Shown here: positions 5,799 to 14,222 of the stretch, in pieces
How positions within the stretch are numbered: position 1 is the stretch's first letter
Layout of the letters: each line of letters begins with the position of its first letter
Assembly: GCA_944389015.1 (NCBI GenBank)
Contig: CALXKS010000035.1
Span: 1 to 40,582, forward strand
From: an uncultured Spirochaetaceae bacterium
GTDB lineage: Bacteria > Spirochaetota > Spirochaetia > Sphaerochaetales > Sphaerochaetaceae
DNA: 40,582 nucleotides
Reading direction: 5' to 3'
The notes under the pieces: generated by a model
What the model was told of the DNA's origin: nothing
What the model saw: only the letters and a program-made list of their open reading frames with translations
Database searches by the model: none
Program-made: the position numbers and the translations under genes

Positions 5799-8146
5799 CA
5801 CTCAGTGATTTGAAAATAGGGGAGAGTGCGAAGATCCTCTCCGTTGGCGGTGATAAAGCGCTCCGCCGCCATCTTCTGGATATGGGCCTTACTCCAGGGT
5901 CCGTCGCAACACTTGTCAAGAAAGCTCCGATGGGAGATCCTCTTGAGATCTATATCAGGGGATATGAGCTTACGATCCGCAAGGATGATGCCTCCGAAAT
6001 CTCTGCTGAGCCAGCAGAGAAGATAGCAGAGCCGATAAGGACTGCGGAGCGGAAGAAGGCTGTTATCCACCCGCATATAGGAGAACCAGGCGAGCATAAG
6101 CACTCAGATAAGCCTCTTATCGCAGAGGATGTCCCGATCGTGTTTGCGCTTGCGGGCAACCAGAACTGCGGGAAGACAACGCTTTTCAATCAGCTGACAG
6201 GATCGAATCAGCATGTCGGTAATTTCCCCGGCGTTACAGTTGATAGCAAATCCGGCACGATAAGAGGCCATAATAATGTCTCGGTTGTCGATCTTCCCGG
6301 TATTTATTCCCTTTCTCCTTATACGAACGAGGAGATAGTCACAAGGGATTTCATCCTCAAAGGCCATCCTGATGGGATAATCAACATCGTTGATGCGACC
6401 AATATTGAGAGGAATCTCTATCTTACGCTTCAGCTTATCGAGCTGGATCTTCCTATAGTCATAGCTCTTAATATGATGGATGAGGTGCGTGAGAATGGCG
6501 GAACGATAGACATCAACGCACTTGAGGATGCCCTTGGGGTACCTGTGGTACCTATCTCTGCTGCGAAGAATGAAGGAGTGGATGAGCTTATAGAGCATGC
6601 AATCCATGTCGCAAGATTCAAGGAAGGTCCCCGGCGTACTGATTTCTGCAGTTCGGAAGGGAGCGTAAAGGATACGTCCGTCCATCGTTCTATACATGCG
6701 ATCATGCATCTTATCGAGGATCATGCCGATAGGGCGGGCATCCCTGTCAGATTCGCTGCTTCAAAGCTTGCGGAGGGCGATGAGCCTATCATGAAGTCAT
6801 TGTCTCTGGATGGCAATGAGAGGGAAACCCTTGAGCATATCCTGCTCCAGCTGCAGAGTGAGAGCGGTACGGATCCTGATGCGGCTCTTTCCGATACCAG
6901 ATACAGATTCATTGAGGATGTCTGCCTTGAATGTGTTGTCAAGCCCCATGAATCGAAGGAGAGGCTCAGAAGCATAAAGGCTGACCGCATCCTCACTGGA
7001 ACATATACGGCGATTCCTGCGTTCATACTTATCATGGCCGCTGTGTTCTATCTGACATTCGGCCCTGTAGGAAGCACGCTCTCCGATCTTCTCTCTCTTC
7101 TGATAGAGAAGATCACCTTGGCCGTTGATGCAGCATTGACTGCATATGGCATGAACAGTGTCATCCATTCTTTGATAATCGATGGTATATTCACCGGTGT
7201 TGGCAGTGTTCTTTCGTTCCTTCCTGTCATTGTGGTTCTCTTTTTCTTCCTGTCGATACTTGAGGATAGCGGCTATATGGCAAGGGTCTCTTTCGTAATG
7301 GATAAGCTCTTGAGGAAGATCGGTCTTTCAGGGCGCAGTTTCGTTCCAATGCTTATAGGCTTCGGTTGCTCAGTGCCTGCGATCATGGCTACAAGAACGC
7401 TCTCCTCTGATAGGGACCGGAAGATGACGATCCTTCTGATTCCATTCATGTCATGCTCCGCAAAGCTTCCGATATACTCGCTCTTTGCCTATGCTTTCTT
7501 CGGTTCCTATGGGGCTGTTGTGATGATCGGGCTCTATATCTTTGGGATAATAGCGGGAATCATATTCTCGCTGATCCTCAAATATACTGGATTCAAAGGC
7601 AATCCAATACCATTCGTGCTTGAGCTTCCCAACTACAGAATGCCGTCGGCAAAGAGCGTAGGGCAGCTTATCTGGGAGAAGACCAAGGATTTCGTGACGA
7701 GGGCTTTCACGATCATTTTCGTGGCATCGATCGTAATATGGTTCCTCCAGTCATTCGATTCGCGCCTGAACCCCGTCTCTGATTCAGCTGACAGCATGCT
7801 GGCCGCACTTGCATCGATCATCTCTCCTGTTTTCCGTCCGCTTGGATTCGGAGATTGGAGGATCACCACAGCTCTCATCACGGGATTCATGGCAAAGGAA
7901 AGCGTGGTTGCAACGCTCTCCGTGCTGCTTGGGGATTCGCTTGGTGCACTGAGTTCATTCTTCACGCCATTCACAGCGCTCGTGTTCCTTGTATTCACTC
8001 TGCTATATACGCCATGTGTCGCTGCTATAGCAACTGTACGCAGGGAGCTCGGAAGAAGATGGGCACTTGGGGTTGTAGTGATGCAGTGTGCCATTGCATG
8101 GATCGCGGCATTTCTGGTTCGGATAGCAGGTCTGCTGATTCTCTGA
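5795..8146 (+). CDS. feoB: FeoA-FeoB fusion, ferrous iron transporter
   Basis: A 783-aa protein that imports Fe2+ across the inner membrane. Residues 1-68 are a complete FeoA SH3-like domain (MTLSDLKIGESAKI...LRRHLLDMGLTPG), which normally is a separate protein. A linker of about 45 residues with several His (HPHIGEPGEHKH, 92-103) joins it to FeoB. The G domain shows G1 GNQNCGKTT (121-129), the switch Thr in GVTV, G3 DLPG and G4 NMMD. The membrane part starts at about residue 405 and carries the two gate-like repeats, including 'GFGCSVPAIMATRTL' and 'YTPCVAAIATVRREL'. The start fits the FeoA family start exactly. A bidirectional terminator follows. Iron-dependent control is likely but only hinted at by an upstream inverted repeat. 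Confidence 0.95.
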   Translation: MTLSDLKIGESAKILSVGGDKALRRHLLDMGLTPGSVATLVKKAPMGDPLEIYIRGYELTIRKDDASEISAEPAEKIAEPIRTAERKKAVIHPHIGEPGEHKHSDKPLIAEDVPIVFALAGNQNCGKTTLFNQLTGSNQHVGNFPGVTVDSKSGTIRGHNNVSVVDLPGIYSLSPYTNEEIVTRDFILKGHPDGIINIVDATNIERNLYLTLQLIELDLPIVIALNMMDEVRENGGTIDINALEDALGVPVVPISAAKNEGVDELIEHAIHVARFKEGPRRTDFCSSEGSVKDTSVHRSIHAIMHLIEDHADRAGIPVRFAASKLAEGDEPIMKSLSLDGNERETLEHILLQLQSESGTDPDAALSDTRYRFIEDVCLECVVKPHESKERLRSIKADRILTGTYTAIPAFILIMAAVFYLTFGPVGSTLSDLLSLLIEKITLAVDAALTAYGMNSVIHSLIIDGIFTGVGSVLSFLPVIVVLFFFLSILEDSGYMARVSFVMDKLLRKIGLSGRSFVPMLIGFGCSVPAIMATRTLSSDRDRKMTILLIPFMSCSAKLPIYSLFAYAFFGSYGAVVMIGLYIFGIIAGIIFSLILKYTGFKGNPIPFVLELPNYRMPSAKSVGQLIWEKTKDFVTRAFTIIFVASIVIWFLQSFDSRLNPVSDSADSMLAALASIISPVFRPLGFGDWRITTALITGFMAKESVVATLSVLLGDSLGALSSFFTPFTALVFLVFTLLYTPCVAAIATVRRELGRRWALGVVVMQCAIAWIAAFLVRIAGLLIL

Positions 8147-8162
8147 TGCTAAGGAAAATGGA

Positions 8163-8182
8163 AAACGGGCCTGAGCCCGTTT
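8163..8182. terminator. bidirectional intrinsic terminator
   Basis: A perfect 8-bp stem, AAACGGGC (8163-8170) with GCCCGTTT (8175-8182), loop CTGA, lies between the convergent feoAB and DUF362 genes. A/T-rich flanks on both sides allow it to work in both directions. Confidence 0.75.
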
Positions 8183-8202
8183 CCCTGTATCCCTGCATTT
8201 CT

Positions 8203-9306
8203 CTATTTTACGATAATCAGATTATATTCCCTTGTTCCCAGCCCTATGCTTTCCGCATACTCCAGTCCCTGCTTCCAGTTCGTGTCAGGATGGATGTCAT
8301 CGAAGTGGTCATTATGGGTATGTGCTGATGCGGAGAGCATTGTGCCAGGATTCTCCGGCATCCTATTCACTGCATCTGCGCATGCCTGATCGAGGGCAAC
8401 TGGATCGAATGATGCGAATATCCCGATATTCGGTACGATTGCTGCGTCATTCTCGCTATGGCAGTCGCAGTTCGGTGAGATGTCGACAGCAATGGAGATA
8501 TGGAACGACGGTCTGTTCTGCAGAACGGCTTTCGTATACTCCATCATCTTGCAGTTGAGAATCTCGTTGGAATTGCTTGTGCCTTCATGGATGGCATCTT
8601 TGGGACAGATCGCGATGCACCTGCCGCATCCTACGCACCTTGCGTGGTCGATCCTGCATTTCCTGTCTGCGATCACTGGAGCGGAGTGCGCGCAGATCTT
8701 TTGGCACATCCCGCATCCTATGCAGCGCTCCTCTGTGACTATAGGCTTCCCCGCAGAGTGCATTTCCATCTTTCCCCTTCTTGATCCGGAGCCCATTCCG
8801 ATATTTTTCATGGCACCTCCGAAGCCGGTGGATTCATGTCCCTTGAAGTGTGTCAGCGATATTATGATATCCGCATCCATGATGGCTCTTCCGATCTTTG
8901 CCGCATGGACATATTTCCCATCAACAGGAACCTCTTCATCATCCAGGCCCTTGATTCCATCTGCTATGATTACCTGACAGCCTGTGGACATGGGGGAGAA
9001 TCCGTTGATCATTGCTGTATCAAGGTGGTCAAGTGCGTTCTTGCGGCCTCCGACATAGAGAGTGTTGCAGTCTGTGAGAAATGGCTTTCCACCGAGACTC
9101 TTCACCTCATCTGCAACGACTTTTGCCCAGTTCGGGCGGAGAAATGCCAGATTGCCCGGTTCTCCGAAGTGCATCTTGATCGCTGCATAGTGATCCTGGA
9201 AGTCGATATTGCCCATCCCAGCCTTCCTTATCACCTTTCTGAGCTTGTCAAGAAGATTATTGCCGAAATCCGTTCTCATATCAGAGAAGAAAACATCGCT
9301 TGCCAT
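8203..9306 (-). CDS. DUF362 domain protein with a two-[4Fe-4S] ferredoxin module
   Basis: A 367-aa cytoplasmic iron-sulfur protein. Residues about 1-185 and the C-terminal part form the DUF362 domain (SLTHFKGHESTGFGGAMKNIGMG; DPVALDQACADAVN). Between them are two CxxCxxCxxxC-type clusters, CIGCGMCQKICAHSAP and CVGCGRCIAICPKDA, as in bacterial 2[4Fe-4S] ferredoxins. The physiological reaction of the family is not established; redox or electron-transfer roles are assumed. It is the last gene of a leftward group after trmJ-like and glycerophosphodiesterase genes, 9 bases after the latter, with a good SD (GAGGT). Confidence 0.88.
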   Translation of the reverse strand: MASDVFFSDMRTDFGNNLLDKLRKVIRKAGMGNIDFQDHYAAIKMHFGEPGNLAFLRPNWAKVVADEVKSLGGKPFLTDCNTLYVGGRKNALDHLDTAMINGFSPMSTGCQVIIADGIKGLDDEEVPVDGKYVHAAKIGRAIMDADIIISLTHFKGHESTGFGGAMKNIGMGSGSRRGKMEMHSAGKPIVTEERCIGCGMCQKICAHSAPVIADRKCRIDHARCVGCGRCIAICPKDAIHEGTSNSNEILNCKMMEYTKAVLQNRPSFHISIAVDISPNCDCHSENDAAIVPNIGIFASFDPVALDQACADAVNRMPENPGTMLSASAHTHNDHFDDIHPDTNWKQGLEYAESIGLGTREYNLIIVK

Positions 9307-9315
9307 AGCAGTACC

Positions 9316-10119
9316 TCATCTTATCCCAAGTCTTTCCGCAGTCTTTATAAGCAAGGCAGGATCATCGGTCATTATGGTATCAACGCCAAGCTTATAGAGC
9401 CTTTCCATCTCTTCCTCTTCGTTTATCGTCCATACCATCACGACAGCATCTCTCTTATGCATCTCATCTATAAAGCGCTTGTTTATGATTGTAATGCCAT
9501 ACTGCCTGACAGGTACCTGGAAGATTATCTTCCTGTCGAATGCCGCAGGAAGCATATGCATCTTTGTCTTCAATACAAGAGGTGCGACCTCCAGCGTTGA
9601 TACTGACGTAAGCAGGTCAGGGGCAAGGCGCCTGAGCTTCCTCAGATTGTTCAGATGGAAGGATGCTGTGCAGACCCTGTTCTCTGCATTGTGTTTCCTG
9701 ATCACATCGATATATCTCTCGACTATATCCTCTTCCTGGCTTTTCAGATCGATGTTGAAACGCTCATCAGGGCATGCTTCAAGTGCTTCTGATAGCGTGC
9801 AGAGCTGTATTCCCTTTCCCCTGAATGGATATGTCTTACCTCCATCTTTCGTGAATGTGTATCCTGCATCGAGCTTCTTCAGCTCTTTAAGGGTGTGGAT
9901 CTCCAGGGCTCCCTCTCCATCTGTGTTTCTCTCCAGCGTGGGATCATGCCATATTACGATTTCCCCATCGCGGGTTATATGCACATCTGTCTCAATTACA
10001 TCGATTCCCATCCTGACACCAGAGAGGAATGCGGGAAGCGTATTCTCCGGGTAGTTGGCGCTATCTCCTCTATGAGCCACAATACGCGGCATCGGGGAGA
10101 GGAAACTCTCATACATCAT
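9316..10119 (-). CDS. ugpQ: glycerophosphodiester phosphodiesterase
   Basis: A 267-aa GDPD-family TIM-barrel enzyme that hydrolyses glycerophosphodiesters to sn-glycerol-3-phosphate and an alcohol. Catalytic motifs are at the start: IVAHRGDSANYPENTLPAF with the general acid-base His and Glu, then ETDVHITRDGEIVIWHDPTLERNTDG-like metal and catalytic residues (split here as ETDVHITRDGE and IWHDPTLERNTDG). There is no signal peptide, so it acts in the cytoplasm. The frame extends upstream to 10320, but the real start is the ATG-ATG at 10119/10116, which has an SD (AGGAGA) and overlaps the end of the methyltransferase gene by 11 bases. The symbol follows the cytoplasmic E. coli enzyme. Confidence 0.9.
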   Translation of the reverse strand: MMYESFLSPMPRIVAHRGDSANYPENTLPAFLSGVRMGIDVIETDVHITRDGEIVIWHDPTLERNTDGEGALEIHTLKELKKLDAGYTFTKDGGKTYPFRGKGIQLCTLSEALEACPDERFNIDLKSQEEDIVERYIDVIRKHNAENRVCTASFHLNNLRKLRRLAPDLLTSVSTLEVAPLVLKTKMHMLPAAFDRKIIFQVPVRQYGITIINKRFIDEMHKRDAVVMVWTINEEEEMERLYKLGVDTIMTDDPALLIKTAERLGIR

Positions 10120-10849
10120 CGTTTCTCCTGTGGAGCGCGATAAGCTCTGCCTTGCGGAAGATCTTCTCGAATCTCTGCATCTCGCTTTCAGACAGCGCTG
10201 CTCTCTCCGTGATATCCTTAAGAAGCTGTTCCGTCCATTTCCTCTCATCGGCAAGCTTGAAGTAACCGATGCTGTCCAGATGCTGGACCATCTCCGAGAC
10301 CCCATCTCTGATGCGTGCATGCGAGACAGCCGTCATACCGCTTCTGTATTTCGAAGCCTTCGTGAAGAGCGTGTATGCGATTATCTGCACAGCCTGTGAG
10401 AGATTAAGGGAAGGGAAGCGGTCAGATGTCGGAATCGTAACAATTGATGAGCACATTGCTACCTCGTCATCCCTCAGCCCATCCGATTCCCTGCCGAATA
10501 CTATCGATATATCCCCATCGGGCAGATCGGACAGCTTCTCCGCAAGCTGCTCCGGGGAGTATGCACTGAGCTTTCTGAACTTTCCCCTTCTTCTTGTCGC
10601 GCCGACTGTGAATATGCTTCCTTCCAGGGCTTCCTGGAGCGTGTCGAAGCGCTCCGCGTTCTCCCAGACATCCGCGGCATGAAGGGCAAGCGTCCTTACC
10701 CTGTCCTCGTCATATTCCCTCCCGCCTGTGATGACAAGGCGTTCTATGCCCATGGTCTTCATCGCACGGCAGCATGATCCGATATTTGCCCCATCCTGAG
10801 TATCGACAAGGACTATTCGTATTCTGGAAAGATATCCTCCGGTCTCCAT
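10109..10849 (-). CDS. trmJ: TrmJ-like tRNA 2'-O-methyltransferase (SPOUT family)
   Basis: A SPOUT/TrmH-type RNA ribose methyltransferase. The N-terminus 'IRIVLVDTQDGANIGSCCRAMKTMG' carries the family Asn that helps catalysis; motif 2 is 'SIVFGRESDGLRDDEV', and motif 3 is 'IPTSDRFPSLNLSQAVQIIAY', the knotted SAM-binding segment. The helical C-terminal extension is as in TrmJ, which methylates position 32 of tRNAs; SAM is the donor. The start at 10849 (METGGYLSR) gives 246 aa, the usual length; starts at 10867 (MSII) or 10924 are possible but have no SD. A strong promoter ends 7 nt before 10849, so the mRNA may be leaderless. First gene of a three-gene leftward unit. Confidence 0.82.
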   Translation of the reverse strand: METGGYLSRIRIVLVDTQDGANIGSCCRAMKTMGIERLVITGGREYDEDRVRTLALHAADVWENAERFDTLQEALEGSIFTVGATRRRGKFRKLSAYSPEQLAEKLSDLPDGDISIVFGRESDGLRDDEVAMCSSIVTIPTSDRFPSLNLSQAVQIIAYTLFTKASKYRSGMTAVSHARIRDGVSEMVQHLDSIGYFKLADERKWTEQLLKDITERAALSESEMQRFEKIFRKAELIALHRRNDDV

Positions 10850-10856
10850 GGTTCGG

Positions 10857-10885
10857 ATTATACTCATTCGGATTTCTTTATCCAA
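10857..10885 (-). promoter_or_regulatory. trmJ promoter, leaderless type
   Basis: On the minus strand, TTGGAT (10885-10880), a 17-bp spacer and a perfect TATAAT (10862-10857) stand 7 nt before the ATG at 10849. The upstream alternative start (10867) would lie inside the promoter. Confidence 0.65.
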
Positions 10886-10916
10886 TATCCGAGGACAGCT
10901 GTGCTGCTTATGAAAA

Positions 10917-10938
10917 AGCACCACCTCCCGATGGTGCT
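10917..10938 (-). terminator. intrinsic terminator after rlmKL
   Basis: A 7-bp stem, AGCACCA (10917-10923) with TGGTGCT (10932-10938), and on the minus strand a following TTTTTC run. It lies 8 bases after the rlmKL stop and upstream of the trmJ promoter, separating the two units. Confidence 0.7.
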
Positions 10939-10945
10939 GATCCTG

Positions 10946-13168
10946 CTATCTTCTTGGTTTCCTGTTCCTGTTCAGGTTCACTTTGACCTTATTTCTGATC
11001 AGATAGCACTTGTGGATATTCCCGGAGTTCATGAAGTCATCCCCGATAGTCTCCTCAGTTATATCCTCGACGATGTATTTCTCCTTTATCTCATCATCCA
11101 GCCTGAAGCGCCTGAAGTTCGTGGAGAAGATCAGCACTCCCCCCGGTGCAAGGTGCATCGCAGCGGCTCTGATAAGCTGATACTGGTCGCGCTGTACATC
11201 AAACGATGATGACCGTCCCTTTCCGTTCGAGAATGTCGGAGGATCGCAGAATATGAGATCGTACCTGTCATATGTCGCCCATAGCCAGTCAATCACATCA
11301 TCCCTGTAGAAGAAGTTCTCGATATCCGTAGGGTATTCATTGATCCTGAGATTCTCTATAGCCCAGTCAAGATAGGTTGAGGATGCATCTACAGAGACTG
11401 TCGAGACGGCTCCCCCTTTTATCGCATTGAGCGTTGCGCTTCCCGTATAGCAGAAGAGGTTGAGAAACCTTTTGCCCTCTGCCATCTTCTGAATCATCAT
11501 CCTTACAGGCCTATGGTCAAGGAAGAGCCCTGTATCAAGATAGTCCTGGAAATTCACCAAAAGCCTCAGCCCGTTCTCCCTTACGATGTTGAATCTGTTC
11601 TTGGTCGCAAGGCGGTTGTACTGGTTCTTTCCCTTCTGGCTTCTACGCTCCTTGATGTATATGTTCTCTATATCCACGCCGGTTGCCCTCTCTGTAGCGT
11701 AGACAAGCTCATCAAGATGCTTCTCCGCAACAGCCGGATCGACCGTATCAGGGGCAGCATACTCGGAAAGATTGATCCATTTGTTCTCATAAAGATCTAT
11801 CGCTGCCGCATATTCAGGTATATCAGCATCATATATACGGTAGCAGGTGACCCCTTCCTTTTCCATCTTCGGCCTGAGCTCGGAAAGATTCCGCATAAGC
11901 TTCTCATAGACTATCCCGGCACCTTCGGAGAGCGGGGCCTCAAGACGCTGTCTCTTCTTTTCCAGCGCTCTTTCTACAAGTGCCTGCCTTTCCTCATCGG
12001 TATAGATATTGTAATGGGCAGCCTGGCAGAGTATTCCTCCATTGTAGAGGCTGTTCGTCCTGTCCGGCTTCATGTCGATGTTTGATAGCTGATCGCTTGC
12101 TCCTGTAAGGATCGTTGCTTTCCATCCTTTGAAGACATTCTGAAGTACAGTTCCGATATTGGAATACAGTCTATCTAGATCATCTACCTTCATTCTCTCA
12201 CCATATGGAGGATCGGTAACGATGTATCCAGCTGGAGCAGGGCAGTCTGATTCCGTGAACTTCGTGAAATCCTTAACGGAGAAATCGATAAGACCATCGA
12301 CTCCTGCATTTCTGGCAGCTTCCTCTGCTATCCTGACTGCACGCTTTGAGATGTCCGAGGCATAAATCCTTATATCCCTTTCATCAATCGCCTTTGCCCT
12401 TGCATCTTCAGCTTCCTTCTTCAATGCATCCCATTCCTCCTGGCTGAATCCCGGAAGCCGCTCGAATGCATATGGCCTCTTTCTGATAAGGCCTGGAGCC
12501 GTGCATGAAGCCATCAGAGCTGCTTCGATGGCAATTGTCCCGGAACCGCAGAACGGATCCATGAACACGCCGGGATTGTCATCCTTCAGAGTCTTCTTCC
12601 ATTCACTGCGGAGGATGAGGGCTGCCGCAAGATGCTCCTTAAGAAGCGCATCTGTCTGGTCTGGCAGTCTGTAACCCCTCATATGCAGGGCCTCTCCTGA
12701 GAAGTCTGCATACCAGCGGACCTCATTGCCATGGACATGCACATGGAATGTTATATCAGGATTCTCCGTATCGACATCCGGTCTGACACCATCGAATTTC
12801 TCCTTCATCCTGTCGCATATGCCATCCTTGACGCGGAGAGCGGCATAGTGGCTGTTGTTGATCCACGGACAGCTCTGTGTCGTGCATGTGACTTTCAGTG
12901 TCTTTTCAGGTGTGAGCCACTCCTCCCAGGGAAGAGCCACTGTCGATTCATAGAGCTCCTCATCGCTTCTTGTGTCCTCATCGATGTAAAGAGCCATCAG
13001 AAGCCTTGATGCGACACGGGCATTGAGACAGAACTTCATTCCTGTCATGAATGATCCTTCGAACTCGACTCCTGATGCCGTCATTCTGACGTCTTCCGAT
13101 CCGGCGTTTCTTGCTTCCTCTGCTACCAGATCGCCTTGATTAGCTGCACATGCTGCGAAGAATATCAT
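10946..13168 (-). CDS. rlmKL: bifunctional 23S rRNA methyltransferase RlmK/RlmL
   Basis: A 740-aa two-enzyme protein that modifies 23S rRNA: the N-terminal half (RlmL) makes m2G2445 and the C-terminal half (RlmK) makes m7G2069 (E. coli numbering). A THUMP-type RNA-binding region occupies roughly residues 45-155, followed by an RlmL Rossmann fold with 'MDPFCGSGTIAIEAAL' and the catalytic 'TDPPYGERM'. The second Rossmann fold has 'FLNLFCYTGSATLNAIKGG' and 'CDPPTFSNGKGRSSSFDVQ'. Length equals that of the gammaproteobacterial fusion (about 700 aa). It starts within the hslO stop (4-base ATGA overlap) and is probably coupled to it. Confidence 0.93.
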   Translation of the reverse strand: MIFFAACAANQGDLVAEEARNAGSEDVRMTASGVEFEGSFMTGMKFCLNARVASRLLMALYIDEDTRSDEELYESTVALPWEEWLTPEKTLKVTCTTQSCPWINNSHYAALRVKDGICDRMKEKFDGVRPDVDTENPDITFHVHVHGNEVRWYADFSGEALHMRGYRLPDQTDALLKEHLAAALILRSEWKKTLKDDNPGVFMDPFCGSGTIAIEAALMASCTAPGLIRKRPYAFERLPGFSQEEWDALKKEAEDARAKAIDERDIRIYASDISKRAVRIAEEAARNAGVDGLIDFSVKDFTKFTESDCPAPAGYIVTDPPYGERMKVDDLDRLYSNIGTVLQNVFKGWKATILTGASDQLSNIDMKPDRTNSLYNGGILCQAAHYNIYTDEERQALVERALEKKRQRLEAPLSEGAGIVYEKLMRNLSELRPKMEKEGVTCYRIYDADIPEYAAAIDLYENKWINLSEYAAPDTVDPAVAEKHLDELVYATERATGVDIENIYIKERRSQKGKNQYNRLATKNRFNIVRENGLRLLVNFQDYLDTGLFLDHRPVRMMIQKMAEGKRFLNLFCYTGSATLNAIKGGAVSTVSVDASSTYLDWAIENLRINEYPTDIENFFYRDDVIDWLWATYDRYDLIFCDPPTFSNGKGRSSSFDVQRDQYQLIRAAAMHLAPGGVLIFSTNFRRFRLDDEIKEKYIVEDITEETIGDDFMNSGNIHKCYLIRNKVKVNLNRNRKPRR

Positions 13169-14094
13169 TTTCCCTCCTGGAATAGTCTGTCGATCTCATT
13201 CTTGTCAAAGCTGTAGGCCGTACCGCAGTTGAAGCATTCAAGAACAAGGGGATAGCTCCCGTCCCTTATCTCATCCTTCTCATTTTCCGGAAGGTTCACC
13301 AGATAGTTCCTGAAATTCTCCCTTGAGCATGGGCATGAGAATCCGACAGGGAAGTGCGCTTCATGGATGATGCCGTAATCAGCGAAAGCCGACTCTGTGT
13401 ATTCTCTGACGCTCATCCCCTCTGATAGCGCTTTTCCGAGGCCTTTGAGCTTTCCAGCTCTCTCCTGAAGTCCGGTAAGAGTGCTGTCATCACACCCTGG
13501 AAGAGCCTGAAGGAAAAGACCTCCGGCGCCCCAGACCCTTCCCGACTTATCGAAGCTTATGGAGAGGTAGAAAAGAGTAGGTGTCTGTTCCGACTGCCTG
13601 AAGTAAAGCGCAAGATCGTTGGCAAGATTTCCATATTCCATCATGATCTGACCAGTGAATGGCGTTTTGCTTCCTTCCAGTATCTTCGTTATGGATAGGA
13701 AGCCGGGCCCATAGAGCATGGAAGTATCAAATGATTCGACAGGCCTGTCAATGGGAATCGGGTTGTTGACAAGGTATCCACGTACAGCTCCCGATGCCCA
13801 TGACTCTATGGAAAGTCCTTTGATAGGTCCCCCGCACTCGATCTGGAGCTGGATCCTGTCGTTGTTCTTTACCGTTGAGGCAAGAAGCGCCCCTGCGATA
13901 TACCCCTGGCCAAGCACATAGGTCTCCATGATCCCGAGTCCGTGATTGGCGCGCATCTGATTGATCATCTGGGTTGCCTGGACTGCAGAGACCCTTACCT
14001 TGCTGTCTGCCATGAGGAAAACCTCTCTTCCATCCAGTGGCAGGGAGGCAATATGTTCTTTTAGCTCATTATCTGAAATAGGCTGGAGTATCAT
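13165..14094 (-). CDS. hslO: Hsp33 redox-regulated chaperone
   Basis: A 309-aa cytoplasmic holdase chaperone that is switched on by oxidative unfolding. The N-terminal substrate-binding domain includes 'RVSAVQATQMINQMRANHGLG' and 'GGPIKGLSIESWASGAVRGYL'. The zinc/redox switch is intact near the C-terminus as CPC (in FSCPCSRENF) and CFNC (in LECFNCGTAYSF), spaced about 30 residues. It is co-transcribed with rlmKL, joining an oxidative-stress protein with a ribosome-modification enzyme. The ATG lacks an SD. A weak TTGCAA-17-TAAGCT pair upstream would give a leader of only about 3 nt, and TACACT lies 4 nt before the ATG. Confidence 0.92.
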   Translation of the reverse strand: MILQPISDNELKEHIASLPLDGREVFLMADSKVRVSAVQATQMINQMRANHGLGIMETYVLGQGYIAGALLASTVKNNDRIQLQIECGGPIKGLSIESWASGAVRGYLVNNPIPIDRPVESFDTSMLYGPGFLSITKILEGSKTPFTGQIMMEYGNLANDLALYFRQSEQTPTLFYLSISFDKSGRVWGAGGLFLQALPGCDDSTLTGLQERAGKLKGLGKALSEGMSVREYTESAFADYGIIHEAHFPVGFSCPCSRENFRNYLVNLPENEKDEIRDGSYPLVLECFNCGTAYSFDKNEIDRLFQEGK

Positions 14095-14195
14095 GATGAG
14101 TGTAGCTTATCTGACAAAGAATTTGCTTGCAAGTGCTTCTCTCTGATAGCCCCTTAGAGCGGAGATTGCCGCTATCCCTGTTTCTGCAAATGCAA

Positions 14196-14222
14196 TATAA
14201 TCATGGCAGGAGGAACTGTTTG
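14196..14222 (+). promoter_or_regulatory. -10 box, SD and TTG start of the histidine kinase gene
   Basis: A perfect TATAAT (14196-14201) is followed after 6 nt by AGGAGG (14208-14213), then 6 nt, then TTG (14220-14222). This decides the TTG start over upstream in-frame codons. The expected transcription start falls on the SD. No good -35 was found. Confidence 0.55.

Noticed and set aside
8480..9600. Long plus-strand open frames opposite the DUF362 and glycerophosphodiesterase genes
   Set aside because: Rich in His, Cys and Ser without any motif, and fully covered by well-supported genes on the minus strand; they are antisense shadows.
9316..10320. N-terminal extension of the glycerophosphodiesterase frame to 10320
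   Set aside because: The extra 67 residues are Arg/Ser-rich and antiparallel to nothing known; they lie in another frame of trmJ. The ATG-ATG at 10119 has an SD and gives the normal family start.
10850..10924. Longer trmJ starts at 10867 or 10924
   Set aside because: No SD at either, and a near-consensus promoter would lie inside the coding part. The start at 10849 gives the usual length, though 10867 is not fully excluded.
11513..12085. 190-codon plus-strand frame inside rlmKL
   Set aside because: Antisense shadow of a conserved two-domain methyltransferase; no SD or family resemblance.
14127..14219. Upstream extension of the histidine kinase
   Set aside because: TTG 14220 has AGGAGG at 6 nt and a TATAAT before it; the upstream codons have neither.
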